Shown here piece after piece: positions 8,619 to 17,169 of a stretch of DNA of 64,000 nucleotides; positions within the stretch are counted from its first letter, which is position 1, and each line of letters starts with the position of its first letter. The notes beneath the pieces were generated by a model that was not told where the DNA came from, made no database searches, and was given only the letters and a program-made list of their open reading frames with translations. The translations under genes and the position numbers were made by a program. This stretch comes from S5-327 sp965200975 (lineage in GTDB: Bacteria; Chloroflexota; Dehalococcoidia; Lucifugimonadales; Australimonadaceae). The stretch lies in the NCBI GenBank assembly GCA_965200975.1, contig OZ241740.1, positions 62,001-126,000 of the forward strand, in the 5' to 3' direction.

Positions 8619-8939
8619 CTAACCTTCCGAAATTTTGCCCTGTTCCACGAGGTAACGGATGAACTCGATGCGGGCCTTGTCGAGCACGGGTGGACGGGAG
8701 CGCAAGGGCGGACGAGGCGTCGGCACTGGTTGGCCCTCGCGGACCATCCGCTGGATGAGCCGTTCGCGCAGGTCGTCGAGCTCCTCGATGATGTCGACGG
8801 GAGAGTCGCCGACGACTTCACAGCCTGGGAGCTCAGGGTACGACGCGCGCCGGCGCCACTCGCCGTCCGCGTCCTGGAACGACTCCATCACAAGGCGATA
8901 GGGCACCGCCAAGTGCTCTTCAAGCGTAAGGCTGCTCAT
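8619..8939 (-). CDS. HicB-like small protein
   Basis: A 106-residue protein whose first 60 residues (YRLVMESFQDADGEWRRRAS, YPELPGCEVVGDSP, then an acidic helix) match the HicB partial RNase-H-like fold seen in antitoxins and solitary regulators. No HicA toxin gene is adjacent on either side, and no C-terminal helix-turn-helix is evident. The second half is arginine/proline-rich and ends in a short helix. It sits 22 bases upstream of the broken Rieske gene and is divergent from the fatty-acid-kinase gene. It is more likely a solitary HicB-domain protein than a working toxin-antitoxin pair. Confidence 0.6.
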   Translation of the reverse strand: MSSLTLEEHLAVPYRLVMESFQDADGEWRRRASYPELPGCEVVGDSPVDIIEELDDLRERLIQRMVREGQPVPTPRPPLRSRPPVLDKARIEFIRYLVEQGKISEG

Positions 8940-9102
8940 AGCGCCGCTATCTTACGCCGCCGTCGACGGCGCGCAACTGCCTCTCAACCGCACGCGCGCG
9001 CCGCAATAGCGCGGCGGAGGCGGTTGAGCGCCAGGCGACAGCAGCGTGAGAGCGTTCGGGGCGGCGACGGTGTATTATCCCCGAACCTGACGGCAGACGA
9101 TT

Positions 9103-10737
9103 ATGACCAACTTCCCGCTCTCCCGGCTTAGCGCAGAGGATTTCCGGCAGTTCGTGCTTGCGGGCGCCGCCTGCATCGAAGAGAACGTCGAGGCCATCAA
9201 CGCGCTCAACGTTTTCCCCGTGCCCGACGGCGACACGGGCATCAACATGCTGCTCACGCTCCGGGCGGCGACGGAGGCCCCCCTGCCCGACCCTGCCGCC
9301 GCAACGGTTGGCGAGATGAGCGGGGCAATTGCGCGGGGCGCGCTGCTCGGCGCGCGCGGCAACAGCGGCGTCATCTTCTCGCAGTTTATGCGCGGCCTTG
9401 CCGGCGGGCTTACGGGCGCCGCCGATTGCGACGGCCCTCTCCTGGCCCAGGCGCTCCTCAGCGCGGCGGACGCCGGCTACAAGGCTGTCGGCTCGCCGGT
9501 CGAGGGCACCATGCTCACCGTGATGCGCGCAGCGGCAGAGGGGGCGCAGCCGCCCGCCAACAGCGTCGCGGAGGTGTTGCGCAACGCCTGCGACGCCGCC
9601 AATCAGGCGCTGGCGCGCACGCCCGAGCAACTGCCGGTGCTGAAAGAGGCCGGCGTCGTCGATGCGGGCGGACAGGGCGTGGCGGCGTTCCTTGCGGGCG
9701 GACTCGGTTTCGTCCGGGGCAGCGCCGTGCAGATAGAGATCAGCGCGCCTGAGGGCGGGGCGGGCTCGGCAAACGTGAGCCATACGTTCCTCGAACACAC
9801 CGAAGAGGAGATGTACGGTTACTGTACGCAGTTCGTGATACAGGGGACGGGGCTCGACGCCGACGCTATCCGCAAGCAGGTCATGGCGGTCGCCGCCTCC
9901 ACCGTCGTGGTGGGGGACGACGCCGTCGTGCGGGTGCACGCGCACGCGGAGGACCCGGGGCCGCTGCTCAGCCTCGGCGCCGCGCTTGGCGGCCTCGACC
10001 AGATCAACATTCAGAATATGGACTTGCAGCACGGAGAATTCCTGACGCTGCACGGCTACAGCGGCGCCCGTGAGCCGTCGGCGTTCGCGGTAGTGGCGGT
10101 GGCGCCGGGAGACGGCTTCCGGCGGGTGTTCGAAGACCTCGGCGCCGCAGCTATCGTTTCGGGCGGGCAGACGATGAACCCAAGCGCCGCCGACATCCTC
10201 GACGGGGCGCGGCGCGCCAACACGCAGCGCGCCGTGGTGCTACCGAACAACCGCAACATTCTGCTCACCGCGGAGCAGGCGCGCGACCTTGCCGGCGAGA
10301 CCGCTATCGACGTCGTGCCGTCGCGGACGATCCCTCAGGGCGTCGCAGCGATGCTGGCCTACAACCCCGACCTGAGCGCAGAGGAGAACGTCGCGGCGAT
10401 GACCGACGCAATCGCCGGCGTCCAGTCGGGCGACGTCACGATCGCGGTGCGGGCGGCGACCATCGACGGCGTGGAGGTCGATGAGGGGGAAGCGATCGCG
10501 ATTCTCGACGGAGCGCTCGTCGGCTCCGCCGACAGCCCCAACGCGGCGCTGGACGTTCTTCTCGACGCGGCGGCGCCTGAGGAGGGCGCGCTCGTTACGC
10601 TCTACTACGGCGCGGGACTGTCCTCGGAGGACGCCGAGGAGGCGGCGGCAGGGGTCGCCTCCCGGTTCGCAGGCGTCGAGGTCGAAACGCACGAGGGCGG
10701 TCAGCCCCACTACCAGTACATCGTATCGATCGAGTAA
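9103..10737 (+). CDS. fakA: DAK2-domain kinase, fatty acid kinase catalytic subunit (FakA-like)
   Basis: A 544-residue protein with an N-terminal dihydroxyacetone-kinase-like DAK2 ATP-binding domain: NVFPVPDGDTGINM near residues 37-50 and GARGNSGVIFSQ near 85-96. A middle region (GYCTQFVI) and a C-terminal FakA-type domain follow. FakA phosphorylates fatty acids presented by a FakB (DegV) lipid-binding protein so that exogenous fatty acids enter phospholipid synthesis. A DegV-family gene follows 51 bases downstream on the same strand, supporting the pair. The ATG at 9103 starts right before the conserved N-terminal helix. Length matches FakA (about 550 residues). Confidence 0.88.
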   Translation: MTNFPLSRLSAEDFRQFVLAGAACIEENVEAINALNVFPVPDGDTGINMLLTLRAATEAPLPDPAAATVGEMSGAIARGALLGARGNSGVIFSQFMRGLAGGLTGAADCDGPLLAQALLSAADAGYKAVGSPVEGTMLTVMRAAAEGAQPPANSVAEVLRNACDAANQALARTPEQLPVLKEAGVVDAGGQGVAAFLAGGLGFVRGSAVQIEISAPEGGAGSANVSHTFLEHTEEEMYGYCTQFVIQGTGLDADAIRKQVMAVAASTVVVGDDAVVRVHAHAEDPGPLLSLGAALGGLDQINIQNMDLQHGEFLTLHGYSGAREPSAFAVVAVAPGDGFRRVFEDLGAAAIVSGGQTMNPSAADILDGARRANTQRAVVLPNNRNILLTAEQARDLAGETAIDVVPSRTIPQGVAAMLAYNPDLSAEENVAAMTDAIAGVQSGDVTIAVRAATIDGVEVDEGEAIAILDGALVGSADSPNAALDVLLDAAAPEEGALVTLYYGAGLSSEDAEEAAAGVASRFAGVEVETHEGGQPHYQYIVSIE

Positions 10738-10788
10738 CCGAGTAATCGCGAGTGAGCGCGCTCCGGCGCGCATGCAAAGGAGCCGCCA

Positions 10789-11616
10789 ATGGCCGTCAAG
10801 ATCGTCACCGACAGCGCATCGGACATCCCCCCGGAGATGGCGAAGGAGCTCGACGTCACGGTTGTGCCGGCGACGATATTCTTCGGCGACGAGGCGTTCA
10901 AGGACGGGATCGACCTGACGCAGGAGGAGTTCTTCCGGCGGCTCACCACAGGAGCTGTCCACCCGAAGACGTCGCAGCCCTCGGTGGGGGACTTTCTCGA
11001 GGCGTACACGCCGCTGGTTGGGGAAGGCCACGATATCGTTTCGGTGCACGTCTCGGGCAAGCTGAGCGGCACTATCAACTCGGCCCGCAACGCGAGCCAG
11101 GAGCTGCCCGACGCGCGCATCGAGACGGTCGACTCGGGTCTGGCGTCAATGGGTACGACGCTGGCGGTGAAAGTAGCCGCGGAGGGCGCCCGGCGCGGGC
11201 TTCCAGCGGATCAGGTGGCCAAGGCGGCGGCGCGGGCGGCGGCGCGTATCGAATTCTACGTCGTGTTCGAGACGCTGGAGTACCTGCAGAAGGGCGGGCG
11301 CATCGGCAAGGCGCAAGCGCTCGTAGGGTCGCTTCTGTCGCTCAAGCCTATCCTTAAGCTGGAAGACGGCGAGATCCGCCCGCACGAGAAGGTCAGGACG
11401 CGGGCGAAAGCCGTTCGGCGGCTCATCGAGATCGCTGAGTCGAACGGGCCTTACCGCACCATTGCGCTCGTGCACAAGACCACGCCCGAAGAGGCCCAGC
11501 TCTTCACAGAGCGCCTCGCGCCCCTGTCGCGGGCGCCCGTCATCACCGGAGAGATCGGGCCGGCTGTGGGAGCGCACTCGGGGCCGGGCGCGATCGGGGT
11601 GGCGCTGCTGAAGTAA
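10789..11616 (+). CDS. fakB: DegV family fatty-acid-binding protein (FakB-like)
   Basis: A 275-residue DegV-fold lipid-binding protein. Visible signatures are the N-terminal TDSASDIPPE, the strand VVPATIFFGDEAFKDG, the fatty-acid carboxylate site region HVSGKLSGTINSA and the C-terminal GPAVGAHSGPGAIGVA. It presumably binds a fatty acid and hands it to the FakA-like kinase encoded immediately upstream. The start ATG has AAAGGAG seven bases upstream. It ends 31 bases before the convergent yraN. Which chain type it prefers cannot be told from sequence. Confidence 0.87.
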   Translation: MAVKIVTDSASDIPPEMAKELDVTVVPATIFFGDEAFKDGIDLTQEEFFRRLTTGAVHPKTSQPSVGDFLEAYTPLVGEGHDIVSVHVSGKLSGTINSARNASQELPDARIETVDSGLASMGTTLAVKVAAEGARRGLPADQVAKAAARAAARIEFYVVFETLEYLQKGGRIGKAQALVGSLLSLKPILKLEDGEIRPHEKVRTRAKAVRRLIEIAESNGPYRTIALVHKTTPEEAQLFTERLAPLSRAPVITGEIGPAVGAHSGPGAIGVALLK

Positions 11617-11647
11617 CGGCGGGCCGGCCTCTTGCGCTCCCTGCCTG

Positions 11648-12013
11648 TCACTGCTCGACGGCGTACGGGATGTGCGCGATGGAGGCGGGGCCGTTGGGGC
11701 TGAGGGTGATGGCGACCACGTCGATGCGCCAGGAGGCGTCTTCGAGCCCGCGCTCCTTCAGATACTCCTGCGCGGCGAGAGTCAGTCGCCGCTGCTTTCG
11801 AGGCGTGACCGCCTCCTCGGGAGCGCCGTAGTCGGCGTTCCGGCGAGTCTTGACCTCGACGAACACGAGGGTTTCGCCGTCGCGGGCGATCAGGTCGATC
11901 TCGCCGAACCGGGTGCGGTAGTTCCACTCCTCGACGGTTAGCCCGAGGGCGCGCAGATGGGCGGCGGCGACGCGTTCGCCCTCGGCGCCGGTGCGGCTAC
12001 GCTTCGTGGGCAT
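11648..12013 (-). CDS. yraN: YraN/UPF0102 family nuclease-like protein
   Basis: A 121-residue member of the UPF0102 family, predicted to have a PD-(D/E)XK endonuclease-like fold: RTGAEGERVAA at the N-terminus, then GEIDLIARDGETLVFVEVKTR containing the D-(X)n-EVK catalytic pattern. The physiological role is not established. The ATG at 12013 is chosen because it begins the conserved domain; it overlaps the 3' end of rnhB by 17 bases. The rnhB-yraN pairing is common in bacteria. It is third in the minus-strand unit mnmA-rnhB-yraN. Confidence 0.88.
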   Translation of the reverse strand: MPTKRSRTGAEGERVAAAHLRALGLTVEEWNYRTRFGEIDLIARDGETLVFVEVKTRRNADYGAPEEAVTPRKQRRLTLAAQEYLKERGLEDASWRIDVVAITLSPNGPASIAHIPYAVEQ

Positions 12014-12665
12014 CGCCGCCGAACAACGTGAGCCTGAAGGGCGAGAAGCTGAGCCGGTGCGCCGGCGACGGCCCAAGCGAGGAGACGGCGGCCAGGTGCT
12101 CGGCCGACGCGTATCCCTTGTGCGACGCGAGCCCGTAGCCGGGGTAGCGCTTTCCCAACCGCCGCATTACGGCGTCGCGGTAGGCCTTGGCCACGATGGA
12201 GGCAGCCGCTATCGCAGTGCAGAGCGCGTCGCCCTTCACTATCGCGGCGCACGGCTTGCGCCGCCAGTCAAAGGCGAACGCGTCGACGAGGAGATGGTCG
12301 GGCACCGCCGGCAGCTGGTCGAGGGCGCGACGCATCGCCTTCCGCACTGCCGGGGCGATGCCGATGCGGTCAATCTCCCGGTTCCCGACCTCGCCGATCC
12401 CGACGCCGAGGGCTATCTCGCGGACAAGCCTGTCGGCGCGCTCGATCTGGCCGGGAGAGAGCGTCTTGCTATCGCGCAGGAGCAGGATGTCTTCATGCGC
12501 GAAGCCGTCGAGGTCGGGCAGGACGACTGCGCCGGCGACGACAGGCCCGGCTATGGGGCCGCGGCCAACCTCGTCAACGCCGGCGACGAGCGAATAGCCC
12601 GCCTCGCGCAGGCGGCGCTCCTCCTGCTGCGTAGGGGCCGGCGGGCTGTTCGCCGCGCTGCTCAA
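11997..12665 (-). CDS. rnhB: Ribonuclease HII
   Basis: Cleaves the RNA strand of RNA-DNA hybrids and single ribonucleotides in DNA. The 222-residue protein has the family signature VDEVGRGPIAGPVVAGAV (catalytic Asp and Glu) near residues 29-46, the conserved DSKTLSP and ASIVAKAYRD with a further catalytic Asp. The C-terminal HKGYAS motif is also present. Its start overlaps the mnmA stop by four bases (ATGA-type coupling), and its 3' end overlaps yraN. Confidence 0.95.
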   Translation of the reverse strand: MSSAANSPPAPTQQEERRLREAGYSLVAGVDEVGRGPIAGPVVAGAVVLPDLDGFAHEDILLLRDSKTLSPGQIERADRLVREIALGVGIGEVGNREIDRIGIAPAVRKAMRRALDQLPAVPDHLLVDAFAFDWRRKPCAAIVKGDALCTAIAAASIVAKAYRDAVMRRLGKRYPGYGLASHKGYASAEHLAAVSSLGPSPAHRLSFSPFRLTLFGGDAHEA

Positions 12666-13795
12666 CCGCCGGCCATCAGGCCGTCGGCGGGGCCGTCGAT
12701 ATATCCGCCGCCCAGCACGCGGTCGCCTACGTAGAACACGGCGGCCTGACCCGGCGTAATGGCGCGTTGCGGCTCATCGAAGCGGAGCGTCGCCTCGCCG
12801 TCTCCGGGCGTGAGTTCGGCGGAAGCGGCGCCCGCGTTGTAGCGTATTTTCGCGCGCACCCGCACAGGAGAGGGCGGACGCTCCCCGGAGACATACCGCA
12901 CGTCGCCGACGCGTACGTCCCGCACGAGCAGGTCGTCGGCGCCGCCCACCGTAACCGTGCGCGCGGCGGCGTCGACGCGGGCGACGTACACCTTGGCGCC
13001 CTCGGGCAGGCCGAGCTGCTGCGCGGTAACGCCAAGGCCGCGGCGCTGTCCGACGGTAAAACTCTCCACGCCTGCGTGCGCGCCGACGACTCTTCCCGAC
13101 ATATCGACGATATCGCCGGCGGCGGGATCGGACTCGTTGCGGAGGAAACGGCGGTAGTCGCCGCCCGGAATGAAGCAGATCTCCTGGCTGTCGGCCTTGT
13201 CGGCCAGGTGAAGCCCTGCGTCGCGAGCGACGTTGCGGATGGCCTCCTTGGAGTAGGCGCCGACGGGCAGGAGGATACGGCGCAGCTGCTCCTGCCCCAG
13301 GCCGAACAGCACGTACGACTGGTCTTTTCCGGGATCGGCGCCGCGGCGGAGGGTCATCTCGCCGCCGGGGGATTGTTCGATGCGGGCGTAGTGGCCGGTG
13401 GCGACGTAGTCGGCGTCCATCCCCGACGCCCGCCGCAGCAGGAAGTCGAACTTGATGCGGTCGTTGCAGGCGATGCAGGGATGAGGCGTGCGGCCCCGCC
13501 GGTACTCGCCGACGAAGTAGTCGATGACGTGCGCGCGGAACTCGCGGCGGGCGTCGACGACGTAGTGCGGCGCGCCGATAGCGCGGCAGACGCGGCGCGC
13601 ATCCTCGATGTCTTCGATGGAGCAGCAGCCCCGATGGCCGGCGACTATCTCGCCGTCCTCGGCGGCATCCCACAGGCGCATCGTGACGCCGACCACGTCG
13701 TAGCCTTCACGGGCGAGGAGGCATGCGGCGACGGATGAATCGACGCCGCCGGACATAGCGACGACGACTCGGACTTTCGGCGTTGCGCTGGTCAT
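12662..13795 (-). CDS. mnmA: tRNA-specific 2-thiouridylase MnmA
   Basis: ATP-dependent enzyme that thiolates U34 of tRNA-Lys, Glu and Gln. The protein of about 377 residues shows the PP-loop SGGVDSS right after the start, the first catalytic cysteine in PHPCIACNDRIKF, the second in DSQEICF, and a C-terminal beta-barrel ending in GDRVLGGGYI. The start at 13795 (MTSATPKVR) is preferred; the reading frame stays open upstream for another 82 codons but that stretch shows no homology and overlaps the divergent rsfS promoter region. First gene of mnmA-rnhB-yraN. Confidence 0.95.
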   Translation of the reverse strand: MTSATPKVRVVVAMSGGVDSSVAACLLAREGYDVVGVTMRLWDAAEDGEIVAGHRGCCSIEDIEDARRVCRAIGAPHYVVDARREFRAHVIDYFVGEYRRGRTPHPCIACNDRIKFDFLLRRASGMDADYVATGHYARIEQSPGGEMTLRRGADPGKDQSYVLFGLGQEQLRRILLPVGAYSKEAIRNVARDAGLHLADKADSQEICFIPGGDYRRFLRNESDPAAGDIVDMSGRVVGAHAGVESFTVGQRRGLGVTAQQLGLPEGAKVYVARVDAAARTVTVGGADDLLVRDVRVGDVRYVSGERPPSPVRVRAKIRYNAGAASAELTPGDGEATLRFDEPQRAITPGQAAVFYVGDRVLGGGYIDGPADGLMAGG

Positions 13796-13902
13796 ATCCG
13801 CCTGGGAAGCGCGCGGGCGCTCTCCTTCCGTGCGTGTGCTTTCTCTATGGTAGGAGAGCGCGGACGCGAGCGAAAGGGGGAGAGCGACGCGGCGGGAGAG
13901 CC

Positions 13903-13908
13903 TATAAT
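13903..13908 (+). promoter_or_regulatory. -10 element of rsfS
   Basis: A perfect TATAAT lies only nine bases before the rsfS ATG at 13917. Transcription would start at or within two bases of the start codon, suggesting a leaderless mRNA. No good -35 is visible 16-18 bases upstream. Confidence 0.5.
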
Positions 13909-13916
13909 GCCGCAGT

Positions 13917-14285
13917 ATGGCTGTCCGCAACAGCACTAGCGCCGACGCTGCAAGCGCCGCCCGCCGAGCGATCGACGTCGCTTCCGACAAGCAGGCGTCG
14001 AACATTGTGCTTATCGACGTGCGGGAGGTTTCGGGCTTCACCGACTATATGGTGGCGCTGAGCGCGGGGAGCGAGCGGCAGCTGAGGGCGAACGCCGACG
14101 ACCTGACCGAGGCGGTGGAGGCGGCGGGGCTGCCGCTGCATCACCGCGAGGGCGCTGCGGAATCGGGATGGGTGCTCCTCGATTTCGGCGACCTGGTCGT
14201 GCACTTGTTCAGCGAGGAGCAACGAGACTACTACCGAATCGAGCACGTCTGGCGGGCGGGCAAGGAGCTCGTTCGGATTCAGTGA
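13917..14285 (+). CDS. rsfS: Ribosomal silencing factor RsfS
   Basis: A 122-residue RsfS/Iojap protein that binds ribosomal protein uL14 and blocks 30S-50S joining in starvation. Conserved blocks seen: VLIDVREVSGFTDYMV, then GLPLHHREGAAESGW and VLLDFGDLVVHLFSEEQRDYYRIEHVW. The gene overlaps the 3' end of convergent ndk by seven bases. No ribosome-binding site is apparent before the ATG, consistent with the leaderless arrangement suggested by the TATAAT at 13903. Confidence 0.94.
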   Translation: MAVRNSTSADAASAARRAIDVASDKQASNIVLIDVREVSGFTDYMVALSAGSERQLRANADDLTEAVEAAGLPLHHREGAAESGWVLLDFGDLVVHLFSEEQRDYYRIEHVWRAGKELVRIQ

Positions 14286-14728
14286 ATCCAGCCGTCCATC
14301 GCGCGCTCGTAGGCGAACAGCTCCTCATCGCTGAAGAAGATGGGCAGCTCCCGGACAGCCGACTCCGGGGAGTCGGAGCCGTGGATGAGATTTTTGCCGA
14401 TGTCCACCGCCCAATCGCCGCGTATGGATCCGGGGGCGGCGTCGCGCGGGCTCGTCGCGCCCATTGTCGTGCGCACGATGCCGACCGCGTTGGCGCCCTC
14501 GACGGCCATAGCGACGAGCGGGGCTGAGGTCATAAACGCCGCAACCTCAGGAAAGAACGGCTTGTCCACGTGCTCGGCATAGTGGCGGCGCGCCAGGGGC
14601 ATATCCATCTGCATCAGTTTGAGTCCGACGACCTTGAGGCCTCGCTCCTCCAGGCGAGCGGTGATGCGTCCTACCAGCCCGCGCTGGACGGCGTCGGGCT
14701 TCAGCAATACGAGAGTTCGTTCGGCCAT
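14279..14728 (-). CDS. ndk: Nucleoside diphosphate kinase
   Basis: Transfers the gamma phosphate between nucleoside tri- and diphosphates by a phosphohistidine intermediate. The 149-residue protein has the start block RTLVLLKPDAVQRGLVGRI, the central VGIVRTTMGATSP and the active-site NLIHGSDSPESA with the catalytic His. Length is normal. It is monocistronic, convergent and slightly overlapping with rsfS. Confidence 0.97.
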   Translation of the reverse strand: MAERTLVLLKPDAVQRGLVGRITARLEERGLKVVGLKLMQMDMPLARRHYAEHVDKPFFPEVAAFMTSAPLVAMAVEGANAVGIVRTTMGATSPRDAAPGSIRGDWAVDIGKNLIHGSDSPESAVRELPIFFSDEELFAYERAMDGWIH

Positions 14729-14856
14729 GCGTGGGCGCTCCTGCAGAATCCGGCAAGCGGGAGTCGTTAGCCGCCTACCGGATTACGTTTTCCGTAGCCT
14801 ATCACAGCCGCGCGCCGGAAGAGCGTCCGTTCTCTCCGGATTCTCTCAGGGGTTGC

Positions 14857-15624
14857 CTAGCCGGGAGTCTTGGCTGAGCGGGTTATGCGCGGCGGGCGGA
14901 GGTAACGAGGCTCGATGGCGGCGGCGCTCGTGCGCTCCGAGTCCAGCGCAGCCGCGCCCAGTTCGCCGGCGCCGTTCAGGCGATCGAGCGGGGCGCTGAC
15001 CGCGACGATATGCGGCGCGCGTCCCGACTCCCGGAGTCTGCCGCGAACCAGGGCGGCAGCCTCGCCGCAGAGCAGCGTCCCTTCCGGCAGCGCGGCGAGA
15101 AACTCCTCGACGGGAGAGACTGCCGCGTCGGTCAGGGCGCTCCATGCTCCTTCCGTTTCGCTCGCGCCTTCTGTCGCTCCCTCTTCTGACACGGGGGCTG
15201 CGTAGCCGAACGCGGCCCATGCGACGGCGTCGCGTCCTGCAGGGAGCGCGGCGCAGACTCGCTCGCACGCGTCGCGGTAGGGGTATGCCGACGCATCGAG
15301 CGAGCCGACTCCGGCGACGGGCAGCGAGCCTCCGAGGGCGAGCCCTTTCGCGACGCCGAGCCCGGTGCGCACGGCGCTGAATCCGCCCGGCCCGACCGTG
15401 ACGATTACGCCGCCGATTGCGGCGGGAGAGGCTCCGTCGGCCCGGAGAAGGGCGTCGATGGCGGGCAACAGTTCGGCAGTATGGTTGTTGCGAGACCTCC
15501 ATGAGAGCGAGCGCGCCAGTCCGCCGTCGCGCCACAGCCCCACGGCGCCGAAGCTTGTTGACGTGTCGATGACGAGCAGCCCGTCCAGCGGGGGGACGGA
15601 AGCAGGCGGGGGTTGAGCGTTCAC
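14857..15624 (-). CDS. tsaB: tRNA N6-threonylcarbamoyladenosine protein TsaB
   Basis: Partner of TsaD and TsaE in making t6A37 in ANN-decoding tRNAs. The protein of about 255 residues carries LLVIDTSTSFGAVGLW at the N-terminus, NNHTAELLPAIDALL and the TsaB hallmark VTVGPGGFSAVRTGLGVAKGLA. I place the start at GTG 15622-15624, which overlaps the tsaE stop as GTGA; upstream in-frame codons only translate tsaE DNA in another frame. A low-similarity insert around SEEGATEGASETEG lengthens the C-terminal half. tsaD is not in the window. Confidence 0.93.
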   Translation of the reverse strand: MNAQPPPASVPPLDGLLVIDTSTSFGAVGLWRDGGLARSLSWRSRNNHTAELLPAIDALLRADGASPAAIGGVIVTVGPGGFSAVRTGLGVAKGLALGGSLPVAGVGSLDASAYPYRDACERVCAALPAGRDAVAWAAFGYAAPVSEEGATEGASETEGAWSALTDAAVSPVEEFLAALPEGTLLCGEAAALVRGRLRESGRAPHIVAVSAPLDRLNGAGELGAAALDSERTSAAAIEPRYLRPPRITRSAKTPG

Positions 15625-16100
15625 GACGACGCCGGCTGCTGCAGGGCCTCGAGGATCGCCTGGTAGCGTTCGCCTGCGGCTGATAGCTCGATGCGCCGGG
15701 AGTCGGACGTCTCGCCGAACGTGAGCGTTACGCTCAGATGCTCGCCGGGGAAGACGGCTTCTGCGCGCTCCGGCCATTCGACGACGACGGCGCCGTCGGC
15801 GAGCATCTCCTCGAATCCCAGGTCGTGCGCCTCGAGATCGCCGTCGATGCGATAGAGGTCGACGTGGTGGACGGTGAGGCGCCCTCGGTACTCATTAACG
15901 AGCACGAACGTGGGGCTGTGCGCGTAGCCCGAGGCGCCTGCTCCCCACGCGAAACCCTGGGTGAGCGTCGTCTTGCCGGCGCCCAGGGGGCCATGCAGCA
16001 AGAAGAGGTCGCCCGGCTCCGCGAGTTCGCCCAGACGACGGCCGAACTGCTGCGTCTCTTCCGCGCTCTGCGAGTGCGCTCTCAACGGAAGTGCTCCCAT
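15621..16100 (-). CDS. tsaE: tRNA threonylcarbamoyladenosine ATPase TsaE
   Basis: P-loop ATPase of the t6A complex. The 159-residue protein has Walker A GPLGAGKTT (residues 37-45), the conserved SPTFVLVNEY, then HHVDLYRID and VVVEWPERA, the normal family order. The start ATG at 16100 overlaps the thiL 3' end by 19 bases and the stop overlaps the tsaB GTG by four, giving a tightly coupled thiL-tsaE-tsaB unit on the minus strand. The same reading frame remains open upstream across thiL, which I regard as a shadow. Confidence 0.94.
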   Translation of the reverse strand: MGALPLRAHSQSAEETQQFGRRLGELAEPGDLFLLHGPLGAGKTTLTQGFAWGAGASGYAHSPTFVLVNEYRGRLTVHHVDLYRIDGDLEAHDLGFEEMLADGAVVVEWPERAEAVFPGEHLSVTLTFGETSDSRRIELSAAGERYQAILEALQQPASS

Positions 16101-17098
16101 CCGGCGGGGCCGACCTCCATCGGCGCTCCGCCTGCATCGATAACCGTAACGCTGCCTGCCTCGCCCTCGACGATCTCCCCGACGACTGCGCCGCCCGGCA
16201 GTTCCGCAAGCGCCGCCTGCACAGTCGCGAGAGGCCCTGCGAACAGCAGCTCGTAATCTTCCCCGCCGGCGAGCGCGAGGGGCAAGGCGTCGTCGCCGAA
16301 CTCCGCGAGCAGGGCTGGATGTGGCGGCGCGCCTGCAGCATCGACGCGCGCGGCGCACGACGACGACGAGGCAAGCTTGCCGAGGTCGGTCAGCAGTCCG
16401 TCGGAGATGTCCATCGCGCAGCGGACGCCATAGCGCCGGAGGACGCGAGCAGCGTCGAGGCGCGCGGAGGGCCGGCGGTGGGCTGCTGCAAGCGTCCGGC
16501 GGCAGGCGGTGTCGAGCGGTTCTCCCGCCTCGAGGAGCTGCAAGCCTCCCCGCGACGCGCCGAGCGGGCCGGTAACGCCGACGGCGTCGCCTGGTCTTGC
16601 GGCGGCGCGGGTGAACAGTTCGCCCTCGGCTCGGCCTGTCATAGCCACGGTGACGAAAACGACCGGGGACGCGGCCAAATCTCCGCCGATGAGCGCCGCG
16701 CCATAGCAAGCGCAGGCGTCGAGCATTCCGTCGTACAGGGCGTCGACGGCCTCAAGCGGCAGATCCGGCGGTAGTCCAAGCGACACCAGCCCGGCGAGCG
16801 GCTCGCAGCCCATTGCGGCGATGTCGCTCACGTTCGAGGCGCAGCTCTTCCATCCGATGTCGGCCCAGCCGGAGGTCTCGCGCCGGAAGTGGACGCCCTC
16901 AACCATAGTGTCGGTCGTGGCGGTCTCAACAGCGGGAGGGCTGAGCCGCCACGCCGCGGCGTCATCGCCGGGGCCGAGGATGACGTCCCATGCCTGCGCC
17001 GGCTGGGCGACTTTTGCGATGCGCTGCGTTATCCGCTCGATGAGCGCGGTCTCGCCTACGTCGCCAACTGTGCGGCCTGTGGTCGCCATACCGGTCAT
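16082..17098 (-). CDS. thiL: Thiamine-monophosphate kinase
   Basis: Phosphorylates thiamine monophosphate to thiamine pyrophosphate. The 338-residue protein has the AIRS/PurM-like fold signatures GPGDDAA near residue 42, TTDTMVEGVHF with metal-binding aspartates, a glycine-rich GGDLAAS and the C-terminal AGGEDYELLF. Translation may instead begin at Met4 (17089). No TPP-riboswitch sequence is visible upstream; instead a candidate structured small RNA ending in a terminator lies there. First gene of thiL-tsaE-tsaB. Confidence 0.94.
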   Translation of the reverse strand: MTGMATTGRTVGDVGETALIERITQRIAKVAQPAQAWDVILGPGDDAAAWRLSPPAVETATTDTMVEGVHFRRETSGWADIGWKSCASNVSDIAAMGCEPLAGLVSLGLPPDLPLEAVDALYDGMLDACACYGAALIGGDLAASPVVFVTVAMTGRAEGELFTRAAARPGDAVGVTGPLGASRGGLQLLEAGEPLDTACRRTLAAAHRRPSARLDAARVLRRYGVRCAMDISDGLLTDLGKLASSSSCAARVDAAGAPPHPALLAEFGDDALPLALAGGEDYELLFAGPLATVQAALAELPGGAVVGEIVEGEAGSVTVIDAGGAPMEVGPAGWEHFR

Positions 17099-17140
17099 TA
17101 TCGCAGACTCGGCAGCCGCGGCGCCGGTTTGGCGGCGACA

Positions 17141-17169
17141 AAGGAAAAGGCGGGGCGACCCCCGCCTTT
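17141..17169 (-). terminator. Rho-independent terminator upstream of thiL
   Basis: On the minus strand a 10-bp stem (AAAGGCGGGG with CCCCGCCTTT, four-base loop) is followed by the T-rich tail TTCCTTTG. It would end transcription coming from the MmgE/PrpD gene or from the short RNA candidate starting near 17260, before thiL. Confidence 0.75.

Noticed and set aside
8619..8939. A HicAB toxin-antitoxin system
   Set aside because: No HicA-like gene is found on either side of the HicB-like protein.
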